Under the pieces are notes generated by a model, which saw only the letters and a program-made list of their open reading frames with translations, had not been told where the DNA came from and made no database searches. DNA of 64,000 nucleotides from Comamonas granuli NBRC 101663 (lineage in GTDB: Bacteria; Pseudomonadota; Gammaproteobacteria; Burkholderiales; Burkholderiaceae_C), in NCBI RefSeq assembly GCF_000739995.1, contig NZ_BBJX01000009.1:1-64000 (forward strand). Direction: 5' to 3'. Made by a program: the position numbers and the translations under genes. Below, piece after piece: positions 34,782 to 44,990 of this stretch (position 1 is its first letter; each line of letters starts with the position of its first letter).

Positions 34782-34816
34782 GCCGCTGGCGTGGAGGGGC
34801 GGCCCAGGGCGCCTGC

Positions 34817-35890
34817 TCAGGGCGCGGCGGCGGCGCGCTCGGCCTGCACGGCCTGGCCCAGCTCGATCACGGCCATGGCGTAGTAGCTGGACCAGTTGTA
34901 GCGCGTGATGGCGTAGAAGTTCTCCGTGCCCGCCACGTAGCTCGGCGGCTCGGCGCCGTTTTGCAGCTCCACCAGCGCCAGGGGGCCGGCGTGCTGCTGG
35001 CCCGCGGCGTCGAGCCGGGCGCCCAGCGCCTGCATGCGCGCGGCGCTGAAGCTGGGCAGGATGTCGGGCAGCAGCAGCTCCTCGGTCTGTTCGGGCGTGC
35101 CTGCGGGCTGCACGGCGTAGTGCGTGGGCATGCCGGGCTGCCAGCCGTGGGCGGCAAGGTAATGGGCCACCGAGCCGATGGCGTCCTGCGGGCTGGTGAA
35201 CAGGTCCACGCGGCCGTCGCCGTCGAAGTCGATGGCGTAGCGCACCCAGCTCGAGGGCATGAACTGCGGCCAGCCCATGGCGCCGGCAAAGCTGCCGCGC
35301 GGCGCCGCCGGGTCTTGCGCCGTGCGGTGCACCAGGCTCAGGAACTGCTCCAGTTCGCGCTGGAAGAAGGCGCGGCGCTCGGCCGCGCGCGGGTGCGCCT
35401 CGGGGAAGTCGAAGGCCAGCGTGGCGAGCGCGTCCAGCACGCGGAAGTTGCCCATCTGCTGGCCGTAGAGCGTCTCCACGCCCAGGATGCCGACGATGAC
35501 CGCGGCGTTCACGCCGTATTCCTGCTCGGCGCGCGCCAGGGCGGCGGCGTGCGCCTGCCAGAAGCGCAGCCCGGCGCGGATGCGCACCGGCTCGATGAAG
35601 CGCGCGCGGTAGGCCTGCCAGTTCTTGGCCGTGCCCTTGGGCGGCGGCAGCACCAGGCGCTGCGCCACGGGCAGCAGGCGCGCCTGGCCTATGGCCTGGC
35701 GCACCCAGGCGGGGTCGAGGTCGCGGCGCGCGGCCACGTCGTCGGCGAACTGCATGGCGTCTGCCCGGCTGGCGTAGGCGCTGCTGCCCTGGGTGGCGGC
35801 GGGTGGTTTAGGGCGTTTTTTGGCTTCAGCGCCCGTGGATAGAGCGCTGGCAGCTATGAAAAAAGTAGCTATTGCAAGGGTGCGAATCAT
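34817..35890 (-). CDS. mltB: Lytic murein transglycosylase B family
   Basis: Lytic transglycosylase of 357 residues that cleaves peptidoglycan with formation of 1,6-anhydromuramic ends. The catalytic Glu is in GVETLYGQQMG near residue 143; AMGWPQFMPSSW and the YNWSSYYAMAV end are family signatures. An ordinary signal peptide, not a lipobox, spans about residues 1-23, and this stretch is encoded by a copy of the dispersed repeat. It overlaps the upstream transglutaminase gene by 4 nt and ends a four-gene operon that begins with the MoxR ATPase. Confidence 0.9.
   Translation of the reverse strand: MIRTLAIATFFIAASALSTGAEAKKRPKPPAATQGSSAYASRADAMQFADDVAARRDLDPAWVRQAIGQARLLPVAQRLVLPPPKGTAKNWQAYRARFIEPVRIRAGLRFWQAHAAALARAEQEYGVNAAVIVGILGVETLYGQQMGNFRVLDALATLAFDFPEAHPRAAERRAFFQRELEQFLSLVHRTAQDPAAPRGSFAGAMGWPQFMPSSWVRYAIDFDGDGRVDLFTSPQDAIGSVAHYLAAHGWQPGMPTHYAVQPAGTPEQTEELLLPDILPSFSAARMQALGARLDAAGQQHAGPLALVELQNGAEPPSYVAGTENFYAITRYNWSSYYAMAVIELGQAVQAERAAAAP
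35812..35875. repeat. Dispersed repeat, copy 9, inside the mltB signal-peptide codons
   Basis: GGCTTCAGCGCCC, loop, GAGCGCTGGCAGCTATGAAAAAAGTAGCTA: the repeat overlaps codons about 6-26 of mltB. The translated segment (IATFFIAASALSTGAEA) serves as the signal peptide's hydrophobic core and end. Confidence 0.75.
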
Positions 35891-37935
35891 GGTGTGCGGG
35901 TGGGTGCGGCCGGCCAGGGGAGCTGGCGCATCTCGCGCTGCAGGCTGCGCAGGGCCGTGCGCGGGGCGGGGGAAGGCGGGGCGTAGCGCAGGCGCTCCAG
36001 GCGCAGCAGCCAGTCGGCCACGGCCTGGGCCGGGGGGCCGAAGTGCGCCAGCGCCTGGGCGGCGAGGGTGCGTGGCGGGGTGTGGGCGGGCAGCTCCAGG
36101 CCGGCGCGCGCCAGGCGCGTGCGCGCGTGTTGCAGCAGGCGCAGCCAGGGGTCGTGCTGCAGGCGCTCCCACAGCGACCAGGCCGCGCCCCCCAGGGCGC
36201 TGGCGGCGATGAGCGCGGCGAGCAGCCGGGCCAGGTCCTGCCAGTCGGGGCTGGCAAAGCCCAGGTGGCGCAGCAGGTTGAACTGGCTCTCCTGCGAGTA
36301 GTTGAGCACCCACTGGTTCCAGCGGTTGTTGGCGGCCTCCCACACGGCGCGCAGGCGCTGCAGCGTGCTGGCGCTGATGACGGTGCCCATGGCGCTGGCC
36401 AGCGCGCCCGGGCGCGGCTGCAGGCGCTGGAACTGGCCCACGCGCCCGGGCGAGACGGCGCCCGTGGGGTCCACGCGCACCCAGCCGCGGTCCTCGATCC
36501 AGACCTCGGCCCAGGCGTGGGCGTCGCTCTGGCGCACGGTCCAGTAGCCGTCCACGGCGTTGAGCTCGCCGCCCTGGTAGCCGGTGACGATGCGCGCGGG
36601 CACCCCGGCTGCGCGCATGAGCACCACGAAGGCCGAGGCGATGTGCTCGCAAAAGCCCTGCTTGTGGTCGAACCAGAATTCGTCGGCCGTGTGCTCGCCG
36701 TAGAGCCCGGGCTCCAGCGTGTAGGTGTAGTCGCCGCTGCGCAGGCGCTGCAGCGCCGCGTTCACCAGCGCCATGCTGCCGCCCGCGGTCAGTTGCGGGT
36801 CGGCGCGCAGCTGTGCGGCCCACTCGCGGGTGCGCGGGTTGCTGTCCGGCGGCAGCAGGGTGAAGGTGCGCAGCGCGGGCACGGGTTGCAGGGGGCCGTG
36901 GCGGAAGTCGGTGTAGCTGCTGGCGCGGTAGCGCAGCAGCTCGTTGATCGGTTGGCGCACCAGCCACTGCAGGTCCTGCGTCATGAAGGGCTGGCGCTGC
37001 GGCACCTGCGGCGGCTGGGCGGCGGCCTCCAGCACCAGCAGCCAGGGGCGGTTGCTCGGCTCCAGGGTGATTTCATAGCCCAGGGCCGGGCCGCGCACCT
37101 GCAGCTCGGCGGGCACGGTGTAGCGGTTGCGGTGCGCGTCGTCCTCGCGCACCGGGTCGGCCAGCCACTCGCGCCCGTCAAAGCTGGCCAGCACCGGGCC
37201 GCGGAAATAGAGCTGCGCCTGCGTGGGGCGGAACTGCGGATCGTCAAAACGCAGGCGAAAGGCGATGCGCTCGTCCAGCGCCAGCTCGGCAATGCTGCCC
37301 ACGCGCATCTGCCCCGACAGGCCCGTGCGCCCGGCCAGCGCGTCGCTGGGCACGCCCCACAGCGGCGCGATGCGCGGAAAGAACAGGAACAGCGCCAGCA
37401 TCACCGGCGTGCCCCACAGCGCCAGGGTGGCCGCCGTGCGCAGCGACTGCGCCAGCGGCGGGCGCCCCAGCGGCGAGTGGGCATTGACCAGCGCCGTGAG
37501 CAGGCCCAGCAAGCCCAGCAGCATGGCCGCCGCCGTGGCCAGCGACTGCGAGTAGAAGAAGTTGCTGAGCATGGTGAAGAAGGCCAGGAAGAAGATCACC
37601 ATGGCGTCGCGCTGGGCGCGCGCCTCCAGCGTCTTGAGGGCCAGCAGCATCACCAGCAGGGTGAGCCCGGGGTCGCGCCCCAGGATGGTGTGGTGCGTCA
37701 GCAGCGTGCCCGCCACGGCGCCCAGCAGCAGCAGGCGCAGCGTCCAGCGCCCGGGCAGCGGCCTGGCGCTCCAGGCCAGGCCGGCGCGCCACAGCAGCAG
37801 CAGGGCCGCGGCCACGCTGGTCCAGAGCGGCAGCACCCGGGCCTGCGGGGCGATCACCCAGGCGATCACCAGCAGCAGGAACAGGGTGTCACGCGCATCG
37901 CGCGGCAGGGCTTCCAGGCGTTGGCGCAGCGTCAC
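35887..37935 (-). CDS. TgpA-like membrane transglutaminase (DUF3488 + transglutaminase core)
   Basis: Membrane protein of 682 residues: about six to seven helices in the first 210 residues, a periplasmic transglutaminase-like domain, and another helix near 565. Its triad is Cys in KQGFCEHIASAF, His in SDAHAWAEVW and Asp in VRVDPTGAV. The family, including P. aeruginosa TgpA, acts in the periplasm, possibly on the cell envelope. Position downstream of MoxR and DUF58 genes is typical. It overlaps mltB by 4 nt. Confidence 0.92.
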   Translation of the reverse strand: MTLRQRLEALPRDARDTLFLLLVIAWVIAPQARVLPLWTSVAAALLLLWRAGLAWSARPLPGRWTLRLLLLGAVAGTLLTHHTILGRDPGLTLLVMLLALKTLEARAQRDAMVIFFLAFFTMLSNFFYSQSLATAAAMLLGLLGLLTALVNAHSPLGRPPLAQSLRTAATLALWGTPVMLALFLFFPRIAPLWGVPSDALAGRTGLSGQMRVGSIAELALDERIAFRLRFDDPQFRPTQAQLYFRGPVLASFDGREWLADPVREDDAHRNRYTVPAELQVRGPALGYEITLEPSNRPWLLVLEAAAQPPQVPQRQPFMTQDLQWLVRQPINELLRYRASSYTDFRHGPLQPVPALRTFTLLPPDSNPRTREWAAQLRADPQLTAGGSMALVNAALQRLRSGDYTYTLEPGLYGEHTADEFWFDHKQGFCEHIASAFVVLMRAAGVPARIVTGYQGGELNAVDGYWTVRQSDAHAWAEVWIEDRGWVRVDPTGAVSPGRVGQFQRLQPRPGALASAMGTVISASTLQRLRAVWEAANNRWNQWVLNYSQESQFNLLRHLGFASPDWQDLARLLAALIAASALGGAAWSLWERLQHDPWLRLLQHARTRLARAGLELPAHTPPRTLAAQALAHFGPPAQAVADWLLRLERLRYAPPSPAPRTALRSLQREMRQLPWPAAPTRTP

Positions 37936-37947
37936 CTGGGCCTCCTC

Positions 37948-38012
37948 ATGCTATTGAAAAAATAGCTGCTTGCGCTTGCCAGTAAAGGGCTGGATGCCAT
38001 TTTGATTCTATG
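37948..38012. repeat. Dispersed intergenic repeat, copy 10
   Basis: Between the DUF58 and transglutaminase genes: AAAAAATAGCTGCTTGCGCTTG, loop, AAAGGGCTGGATGCC, then TTTTGATTCTATG. It is a well-formed copy inside an operon. Confidence 0.85.
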
Positions 38013-38014
38013 TT

Positions 38015-39004
38015 TCAGCACAGGGCCAGGGCCTCCAGGCAGCGGCGGCGCTGGGCGGGGCCGCCGGCCTGGGCGATCTCCTGCCCCGGCAGGCGCAGGC
38101 CGTAGTCCAGCCCCAGGCGGTCGGCCTGCAGCACCCAGGCCGTGAGGCGGGAGATGCGCGCCTCGGGGTCGGCCAGGCCGGTGTGGCGGTGGTCCAGCCA
38201 CAGCTCGTGGCGCTGCGGCTGCTGGGCGTCGCGGCTGAGCAGGCTGCCGCTGCCGCTGGCCAGGGCCTGGGCGGCTTTCTTCCAGACCACGAGCTTGAGC
38301 GGGTCGCCGCGGCGGTAGCCGCGCACGCCCTCGAAGTCGGCCATGCCCTGCGCGGCAGCGCGGCCCGTGCCGCCGCTGCGCGGCTCGCCCGGCGGCAGGG
38401 GGGGCGCGTGCGGCTCGGGCGCGGGGTAGATCAGCACCTGGGCCGCCGGGCGCCAGACCGTCCAGACGCGAAAGCTGCCCAGCGGGTACAGCGTCTGCGC
38501 CGTGAGCGTGGGCACGCGGTGCAGCCCGCGCCGCGGCGGCGCAAAGCCGATCTGCACGCTGGTGCTGCCCTGGGCGGGCACATCCGCCCAGGCCCAGTGC
38601 CCGCTGCCGTGCACGGCCAGCGCGATGGCGTGGCGCGGCGTGCGCCGCGTGTGGCTCAGTTGCACCTGCAATGGCGCGCTCTGGCCGGCGAACTGCGGTT
38701 CGGGCGTGACTAGGTGCAGCGTGAGGCCGCGCAGCTGGCTGTGGCACACATGCATGCCCGCGACGGCGCTGCCGGCCAGCAAAAAGGTGAGCAGATAGCC
38801 CAGGTTGAGCTGGAAGTTGATGGACGCCACGAGCAGCAGCAGCAGCGTGAACGCCAGCATCCACCCCGCGCCCGTGGGCAGGATGTAGACGTTGCGCTGC
38901 GACAGCTCCAGCGTGTCGGTCAGGGGCAGGCGCGCCAGCATCCACTGGTGCACGCGCCGGCGCAGCGGCGCCAGGGGATGGAAGGCGCGCAGGGCGAGCG
39001 GCAT
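38015..39004 (-). CDS. DUF58 family protein
   Basis: Protein of 329 residues with two helices near residues 45-85 and a DUF58 core; FEGVRGYRRGDPLKLVVWKKAA near residue 225 is the typical block, with VWKKAAQ replacing the common IHWKASA. A partial von Willebrand-A-like region is expected at the end. Members work with MoxR ATPases as metal- or complex-assembly partners. The gene is 6 bp after the MoxR gene. Confidence 0.9.
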   Translation of the reverse strand: MPLALRAFHPLAPLRRRVHQWMLARLPLTDTLELSQRNVYILPTGAGWMLAFTLLLLLVASINFQLNLGYLLTFLLAGSAVAGMHVCHSQLRGLTLHLVTPEPQFAGQSAPLQVQLSHTRRTPRHAIALAVHGSGHWAWADVPAQGSTSVQIGFAPPRRGLHRVPTLTAQTLYPLGSFRVWTVWRPAAQVLIYPAPEPHAPPLPPGEPRSGGTGRAAAQGMADFEGVRGYRRGDPLKLVVWKKAAQALASGSGSLLSRDAQQPQRHELWLDHRHTGLADPEARISRLTAWVLQADRLGLDYGLRLPGQEIAQAGGPAQRRRCLEALALC

Positions 39005-39010
39005 GGGGCG

Positions 39011-39931
<921 letters not shown>

Positions 39932-39973
39932 GGCGTGAAGTTAACCCAGATTTTCAGGCGGAGAGTCAAGGCA

Positions 39974-40927
39974 ATGGGCAAGACGGGTTATTTTTCCCAC
40001 CGCGACTGCTGGCTGCACGAGATGGGGCCGGGCCATCCCGAATGCCCCGGCCGGCTCGACGCCATCGAGGACCGGCTGCTCGTGACCGGCGTGGCCGACG
40101 CGCTGGAGCGCTGCGAGGCCCCGCAGGCCGCGCTCGCCGATCTCGAGCTGGCGCACAACCGCCTGCACATCGCCGCCATGCGCGGCCTGACGGACTGGCT
40201 GCGCGAGGAGGTGCAGGCCGGCGGCCCGCCCTACACGCAGGTGGACCCCGACACCTCCATGAACCTGCACACCTGGAACGCGGCCCTGCGCGCGGCCGGC
40301 GCGGCCATGGCGGCCACCGACGCGGTGCTGGCCGGCGAGCTGGAGAACGCCTTTTGCGCCGTGCGCCCGCCCGGGCACCATGCGACGCGCGACAAGGCCA
40401 TGGGCTTTTGCTTCTTCAACAACGTGGCCGTGGCCGCCAAGTACGCGCTGCAGCGCCACAACCTGAGCCGCGTGGCCGTGGTCGATTTCGACGTGCACCA
40501 CGGCAACGGCACCGAGGACATCCTCGCGGGTGACGAGCGCGCGCTGATGGTGAGCTTCTTCCAGCACCCGTTCTACCCCTACAGCGGCGACCACAATCCC
40601 GCTTCCAACATGCTCAACGTGCCGGTGGCCGCGTACACGCGCGGCATGGACATCCGCGAGATCGTCGAGATGATGTGGATCCCGCGGCTGGAGGCCTTCA
40701 AGCCCGAGATGATCTTCATCAGCGCGGGCTTTGACGCGCACCGCGAGGACGACATGGGCCAACTGGGCCTGACCGAGCAGGACTACACCTGGATCACCCA
40801 GCGCATCAAGGACGTGGCGCGCCGCTTCTGCGCCGGGCGCATCGTCTCCTGCCTCGAAGGGGGCTACGTCATGGGGCCGCTGGCGCGCAGCGTGGAGGCC
40901 CATGTGCGCGTGCTTGCCGATATCTGA
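39974..40927 (+). CDS. Histone deacetylase family protein (acetoin utilisation/APAH-like)
   Basis: Zinc-dependent deacetylase-fold protein of 317 residues. Catalytic and metal sites are RPPGHHA near residue 136, DFDVHHGNGT near 173, and SAGFDAHREDD near 256. The substrate could be acetylpolyamines or protein lysines. The ATG at 39974 is preceded by GGAGAG 9-14 nt upstream. It shares a short divergent spacer with the MoxR gene and lies 18 bp before the enoyl-CoA hydratase gene, with which it may be co-transcribed. Confidence 0.92.
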   Translation: MGKTGYFSHRDCWLHEMGPGHPECPGRLDAIEDRLLVTGVADALERCEAPQAALADLELAHNRLHIAAMRGLTDWLREEVQAGGPPYTQVDPDTSMNLHTWNAALRAAGAAMAATDAVLAGELENAFCAVRPPGHHATRDKAMGFCFFNNVAVAAKYALQRHNLSRVAVVDFDVHHGNGTEDILAGDERALMVSFFQHPFYPYSGDHNPASNMLNVPVAAYTRGMDIREIVEMMWIPRLEAFKPEMIFISAGFDAHREDDMGQLGLTEQDYTWITQRIKDVARRFCAGRIVSCLEGGYVMGPLARSVEAHVRVLADI

Positions 40928-40945
40928 TTTGCAGGAACCCCGGCC

Positions 40946-41746
40946 ATGACACCCAGCAACCCCACCCCTTCCGGCGAACTGGTACACGTGGCGCACGACG
41001 CGCGCGGCGTGGCCACGCTCACGCTCAACGATCCGGCGCGCTTCAACGCCCTGGGCAGCGAGATGCTCGCGGCCCTGCAGCAGGCCCTCGATACCCTGGC
41101 GCAGGACGACACGCTGCGCGTGCTGGTGCTCGCCGCCGCGGGCAAGGCCTTTTGCGCGGGCCACAACCTCAAGGACATGGCCCAGCACCCCGACCTGGCC
41201 TGGTACCAGCAGCTCTTTGCCCAGTGCTCGCGCATGATGCTGTCCATCCACAAGCTGCCCGTGCCCGTGATCGCGCGCGTGCACGGCATGGCCACGGCCG
41301 CGGGCTGCCAGCTCGTGGCGCAATGCGACCTGGCTGTGGCGGCAGACTGCGCCCGCTTTGCCACCAGCGGCATCCATTACGGCCTGTTCTGCGCCACCCC
41401 CAGCGTGCCGCTGGTGCGCAACGTGCCGCCCAAGCGCGCCATGGAGATGCTGCTCACGGGCGACTTCATCGACGCCGCCACGGCGCTGCAGGAAGGCCTG
41501 GTCAACCGCGTGGTGCCCGCCGACGCGCTCGACGCCGAGGTCGAGAAGCTCGTGCAGTCCATCCTGGAGAAACCCCGTGCCGCCCTGGCCATGGGCAAGG
41601 CCCTGGTGTACAGCCAGCGCGAGCTGGGTCTGGAGGCCGCCTACCAGCTGGCCGGCCAGACCATGGCCGTGAACATGATGGACGCGGCCGCGCAGGAAGG
41701 CGCACGCGCTTTCGCCGAAAAGCGCAAGCCCGCCTGGAAACCCTGA
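40946..41746 (+). CDS. Enoyl-CoA hydratase/isomerase family protein
   Basis: Crotonase-fold protein of 266 residues. The oxyanion-hole block FCAGHNLKDM near residue 70 and the HGMATAAGCQLVAQCDLAVA block near 115 are present. The usual catalytic Glu in the second block is not in its standard place (GCQLV), a feature I associate with the ECHDC3-like group of unclear activity. It is part of the beta-oxidation-like set (deacetylase, hydratase, etf, dehydrogenase) by neighbourhood. The stop overlaps the start of the MscS gene by 1 nt. Confidence 0.88.
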   Translation: MTPSNPTPSGELVHVAHDARGVATLTLNDPARFNALGSEMLAALQQALDTLAQDDTLRVLVLAAAGKAFCAGHNLKDMAQHPDLAWYQQLFAQCSRMMLSIHKLPVPVIARVHGMATAAGCQLVAQCDLAVAADCARFATSGIHYGLFCATPSVPLVRNVPPKRAMEMLLTGDFIDAATALQEGLVNRVVPADALDAEVEKLVQSILEKPRAALAMGKALVYSQRELGLEAAYQLAGQTMAVNMMDAAAQEGARAFAEKRKPAWKP

Positions 41747-43047
41747 TGGCGCGCACGGTGCAGACGCCCGTCGAGGACGGGCTGCAGGCCTGGGCCAGCG
41801 CCTTCATGCAGCCCACGGTGCTGGGCGAACTCGCCGCGCTCGCCCTGTGCGGGCTGCTGGCCGCCGGCCTGGTGGCCTTGCTGCGCCGCGGGGTGAAGAA
41901 CCCCAACTCCATCCTGCTGGGGCGCAGCGTGGTCGATGGCGCGCTGTTCCCCCTGCTGCTGCTGGCGCTGGCCTATGTGGCGCGCACGGTGGTGCAGCAG
42001 TGGGCGCCGCTGGCCGTGTTCGTCGTCGCCATTCCCGTGCTCGTGGCCCTGGCCGCGATCCGCATGGGCGCCAAGGTCTTGCAGGTGGCCTTTCCGCAGT
42101 CCGCCTGGGTGCGGCCGCTCGAGCGCAGCGTCTCGTGGCTGGCCTGGCTGGCCATGGTGCTGTGGGTGACGGGCCTGCTGCCCCTGGTGCTGCACGAGCT
42201 CGAAGGCGTGGGCTGGAAGGTCGGCGGGGCGACGCTGACGCTGCGCAGCCTCATCGAGGGCACGGTGACGGCCGGCTTCGTCCTGCTGCTGGCCCTGTGG
42301 GTGTCTGCCTCCATCGAGGCGCGGCTGCTGCGCGCGGCCACGGGCGACGAGCTGTCGCTGCGCAAGGCCGTGAGCAACGCCCTGCGCGCGCTGCTCGTCC
42401 TCATCGGGCTCATCGTGGCGCTGACGGCCGTGGGCATAGACCTCACGGCGCTGTCCGTGCTGGGCGGCGCCATCGGCGTGGGCATAGGCCTGGGCCTGCA
42501 AAGGCTGGCCGCCAGCTACGTGAGCGGCTTCGTGATCCTGACCGAGCGCAGCGTGCGCATCGGCGACAACGTGCGCGTGGACGGCTTCGAGGGCCGCGTG
42601 ACCGACATCACCGGGCGCTACACCGTGGTGCGCTCGGGCTCGGGGCGCGAATCCATCGTGCCCAACGACATGCTGGTGACCAGCCGGGTCGAGAACTTCT
42701 CCCTGGCCGATCCGCGCGTGTGGCATTCCACCGTGGTGAGCGTGGGCTACGACAGCGATGTGGACCTGGTCATGCGCCTGCTGACCGAGGCCGCCCTGAG
42801 CAGCCCGCGCGTGCTGCGCGATCCCGCACCCAGCGCCGCGCTGTCGGCCTTTGGCGCCGATGGCCTGGAGTTCACCGTCGGCTTCTGGATCGCCGATCCC
42901 GAAAACGGCCTGCTGGGGCTGCGCTCGCAGATCAACCTGGCCATACTGCACGCCTTGCGCGCGCATGGCATCGACATTCCCTACCCCCAGCGGGTGCTGC
43001 ACATGGCCGCACCCCAGGCGCCTTCTGGAGGCGTCAGTCCAGTATGA
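41746..43047 (+). CDS. MscS-type mechanosensitive ion channel
   Basis: Membrane protein of 433 residues. Five or so helices precede the pore helix TALSVLGGAIGVGIGLGLQRLAA near residue 235-257, rich in Gly/Ala as in MscS TM3, followed by the beta domain (VRIGDNVRVDGFEGRVTDITGRYTVVR) and the cytoplasmic cage. It would release solutes on membrane tension. It starts at 41746, sharing one base with the hydratase stop (TGATG). Confidence 0.93.
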   Translation: MARTVQTPVEDGLQAWASAFMQPTVLGELAALALCGLLAAGLVALLRRGVKNPNSILLGRSVVDGALFPLLLLALAYVARTVVQQWAPLAVFVVAIPVLVALAAIRMGAKVLQVAFPQSAWVRPLERSVSWLAWLAMVLWVTGLLPLVLHELEGVGWKVGGATLTLRSLIEGTVTAGFVLLLALWVSASIEARLLRAATGDELSLRKAVSNALRALLVLIGLIVALTAVGIDLTALSVLGGAIGVGIGLGLQRLAASYVSGFVILTERSVRIGDNVRVDGFEGRVTDITGRYTVVRSGSGRESIVPNDMLVTSRVENFSLADPRVWHSTVVSVGYDSDVDLVMRLLTEAALSSPRVLRDPAPSAALSAFGADGLEFTVGFWIADPENGLLGLRSQINLAILHALRAHGIDIPYPQRVLHMAAPQAPSGGVSPV

Positions 43048-43060
43048 GACAGGAAACCAC

Positions 43061-43116
43061 TGGACAATCAGGGTGGGTGCTGGCCTATAATCCATAAAAG
43101 CACGGTCGTTCGTTTT
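43061..43116 (+). promoter_or_regulatory. Candidate promoter and operator of etfBA
   Basis: TGGACA (43061-43066) and TATAAT (43086-43091) form a promoter with a 19-bp spacer. Right after it ACGGTCGT, within CACGGTCGTTCGTTTTT, is a small palindromic core of a type used by TetR-family fatty-acid regulators. The operator call is inference. Confidence 0.45.
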
Positions 43117-43216
43117 TATTTGCTGATCCACGTTCAACCCGGCTCGCTGCGCTGCAGCATACAATGATCCGGTTTACGTAACGTCAATTTATCTCTCAAC
43201 CCCAGGAGTCGCTGCA

Positions 43217-43966
43217 ATGAAGGTTTTGGTCCCTGTCAAGCGCGTGGTGGACTACAACGTGAAGGTCCGCGTGAAGTCGGACGGCACGGGCGTGGACATC
43301 GCCAACGTCAAGATGAGCATGAACCCCTTTGACGAAATCGCCGTCGAAGAGGCCGTGCGCCTGAAGGAAAAAGGCGTGGTGACCGAAGTCATCGCCGTCT
43401 CCTGCGGCGTGGCCCAGTGCCAGGAAACCCTGCGCACGGCCATGGCCATCGGTGCCGACCGCGGCATCCTGGTCGAGACCGACGCCGAGCTGCAGCCCCT
43501 GGCCGTGGCCAAGCTGCTCAAGGCCCTGGTGGACAAGGAGCAGCCCGGCCTGATCATCCTGGGCAAGCAGGCCATTGACGACGACGCCAACCAGACCGGC
43601 CAGATGCTCGCCGCCCTGTGCGACCTGCCCCAGGCCACCTTCGCCTCCAAGGTCGAAGTGGCGGACGGCAAGGCCAGCGTGACGCGCGAAGTCGATGGTG
43701 GCCTGGAGACCGTGCAGCTGAGCCTGCCCGCCGTGGTCACCACCGACCTGCGCCTGAACGAGCCGCGCTACGTCACCCTGCCCAACATCATGAAGGCCAA
43801 GAAGAAGCCGCTCGACACCGTCAAGCCGGCCGACCTGGGCGTGGATGTGGCCCCGCGCATCAAGACCCTGAAAGTGGCTGAGCCGCCCAAGCGCAGCGCC
43901 GGCATCAAGGTGCCCGACGTCGCCACCCTGGTGGACAAGCTCAAGAACGAAGCCAAAGTCATCTGA
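43217..43966 (+). CDS. etfB: Electron transfer flavoprotein subunit beta
   Basis: EtfB of 249 residues. The start block [20 protein letters not shown] and the region [22 protein letters not shown] with the AMP-binding and dehydrogenase-recognition segments match the family. With EtfA it takes electrons from acyl-CoA dehydrogenases and passes them to ETF-quinone oxidoreductase. A CAGGAG stands 16-11 nt before the ATG. The gene is followed by etfA after 20 bp. Confidence 0.97.
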   Translation: MKVLVPVKRVVDYNVKVRVKSDGTGVDIANVKMSMNPFDEIAVEEAVRLKEKGVVTEVIAVSCGVAQCQETLRTAMAIGADRGILVETDAELQPLAVAKLLKALVDKEQPGLIILGKQAIDDDANQTGQMLAALCDLPQATFASKVEVADGKASVTREVDGGLETVQLSLPAVVTTDLRLNEPRYVTLPNIMKAKKKPLDTVKPADLGVDVAPRIKTLKVAEPPKRSAGIKVPDVATLVDKLKNEAKVI

Positions 43967-43986
43967 GGCCCGAAGGAGTAATACCC

Positions 43987-44919
43987 ATGACCGCACTCGT
44001 CATTGCAGAACACGACAACGCCAGCCTCAAGGGCGCCACGCTCAACACCGTCACCGCAGCCAAGGCCTGCGGCGGCGACGTGCATGTGCTGGTCGCCGGT
44101 GAGGGCGCCGCAGCCGCCGCCCAGGCCGCCGCGCAGATCGCCGGCGTGAGCAAGGTGATCCACGCCGACGGCGCCAGCCTCAAGGATGGCCTGGCCGAGA
44201 ACCTCGCCGCCCAGGTGCTGGCCATTGCCGGCAACTACAGCCACATCCTGTTTCCCGCCACCGCGGGCGGCAAGAACGTGGCCCCGCGCGTGGCCGCCAA
44301 GCTCGACGTGGCCCAGATCAGCGAGATCACCAAGGTCGACAGCGCCGACACCTTCGAGCGCCCCATCTACGCCGGCAACGCCATCGCCACCGTGCAAAGC
44401 GCTGACGCCATCAAGGTCATCACCGTGCGCACCACGGGCTTCGACGCCGCAGCCGCCACCGGTGGCAGCGCCGCCGTGGAATCCGTGGCCGCCGTGGCCG
44501 ATTCGGGCAAGAGCAGCTTTGCCGGCCGCGAAGTCACCAAGAGCGACCGCCCCGAGCTGACCGCCGCCAAGATCATCGTCTCCGGCGGCCGCGCCCTGGG
44601 CAGCGCCGAGAAGTTCAACGAAGTGATGACTCCCCTGGCCGACAAGCTGGGCGCGGCCATCGGCGCCTCGCGCGCTGCCGTGGACGCCGGCTACGCCCCC
44701 AACGACCTGCAGGTCGGCCAGACCGGCAAGATCGTGGCGCCGCAGCTCTACATCGCCGCCGGCATCTCGGGCGCCATCCAGCACCTGGCCGGCATGAAGG
44801 ACTCCAAGGTGATCGTGGCGATCAACAAGGACCCCGAAGCGCCGATCTTCAGCGTGGCCGACTACGGCCTGGAAGCCGACCTGTTCACGGCCGTGCCGGA
44901 ACTGGTCAAGGCCCTGTAA
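43987..44919 (+). CDS. etfA: Electron transfer flavoprotein subunit alpha
   Basis: EtfA of 310 residues with an N-terminal alpha/beta domain and the C-terminal FAD-binding domain bearing [19 protein letters not shown] and [14 protein letters not shown], both family signatures. It forms the heterodimer with EtfB. A strong terminator follows at 44937, so etfBA forms a two-gene unit; the acyl-CoA dehydrogenase gene starts 71 bp later. Confidence 0.97.
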   Translation: MTALVIAEHDNASLKGATLNTVTAAKACGGDVHVLVAGEGAAAAAQAAAQIAGVSKVIHADGASLKDGLAENLAAQVLAIAGNYSHILFPATAGGKNVAPRVAAKLDVAQISEITKVDSADTFERPIYAGNAIATVQSADAIKVITVRTTGFDAAAATGGSAAVESVAAVADSGKSSFAGREVTKSDRPELTAAKIIVSGGRALGSAEKFNEVMTPLADKLGAAIGASRAAVDAGYAPNDLQVGQTGKIVAPQLYIAAGISGAIQHLAGMKDSKVIVAINKDPEAPIFSVADYGLEADLFTAVPELVKAL

Positions 44920-44936
44920 GCACTGTCGTGCGCGAA

Positions 44937-44965
44937 AAGGCATCGCTTGCGATGCCTTTTTTTTG
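44937..44965 (+). terminator. Terminator of etfBA
   Basis: Perfect stem AAGGCATCGC / GCGATGCCTT with a minimal loop, followed by a run of eight T. It stands 17 bp after the etfA stop. Confidence 0.92.
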
Positions 44966-44990
44966 ACTTTTGCATCTCCCGGAGAACCCC

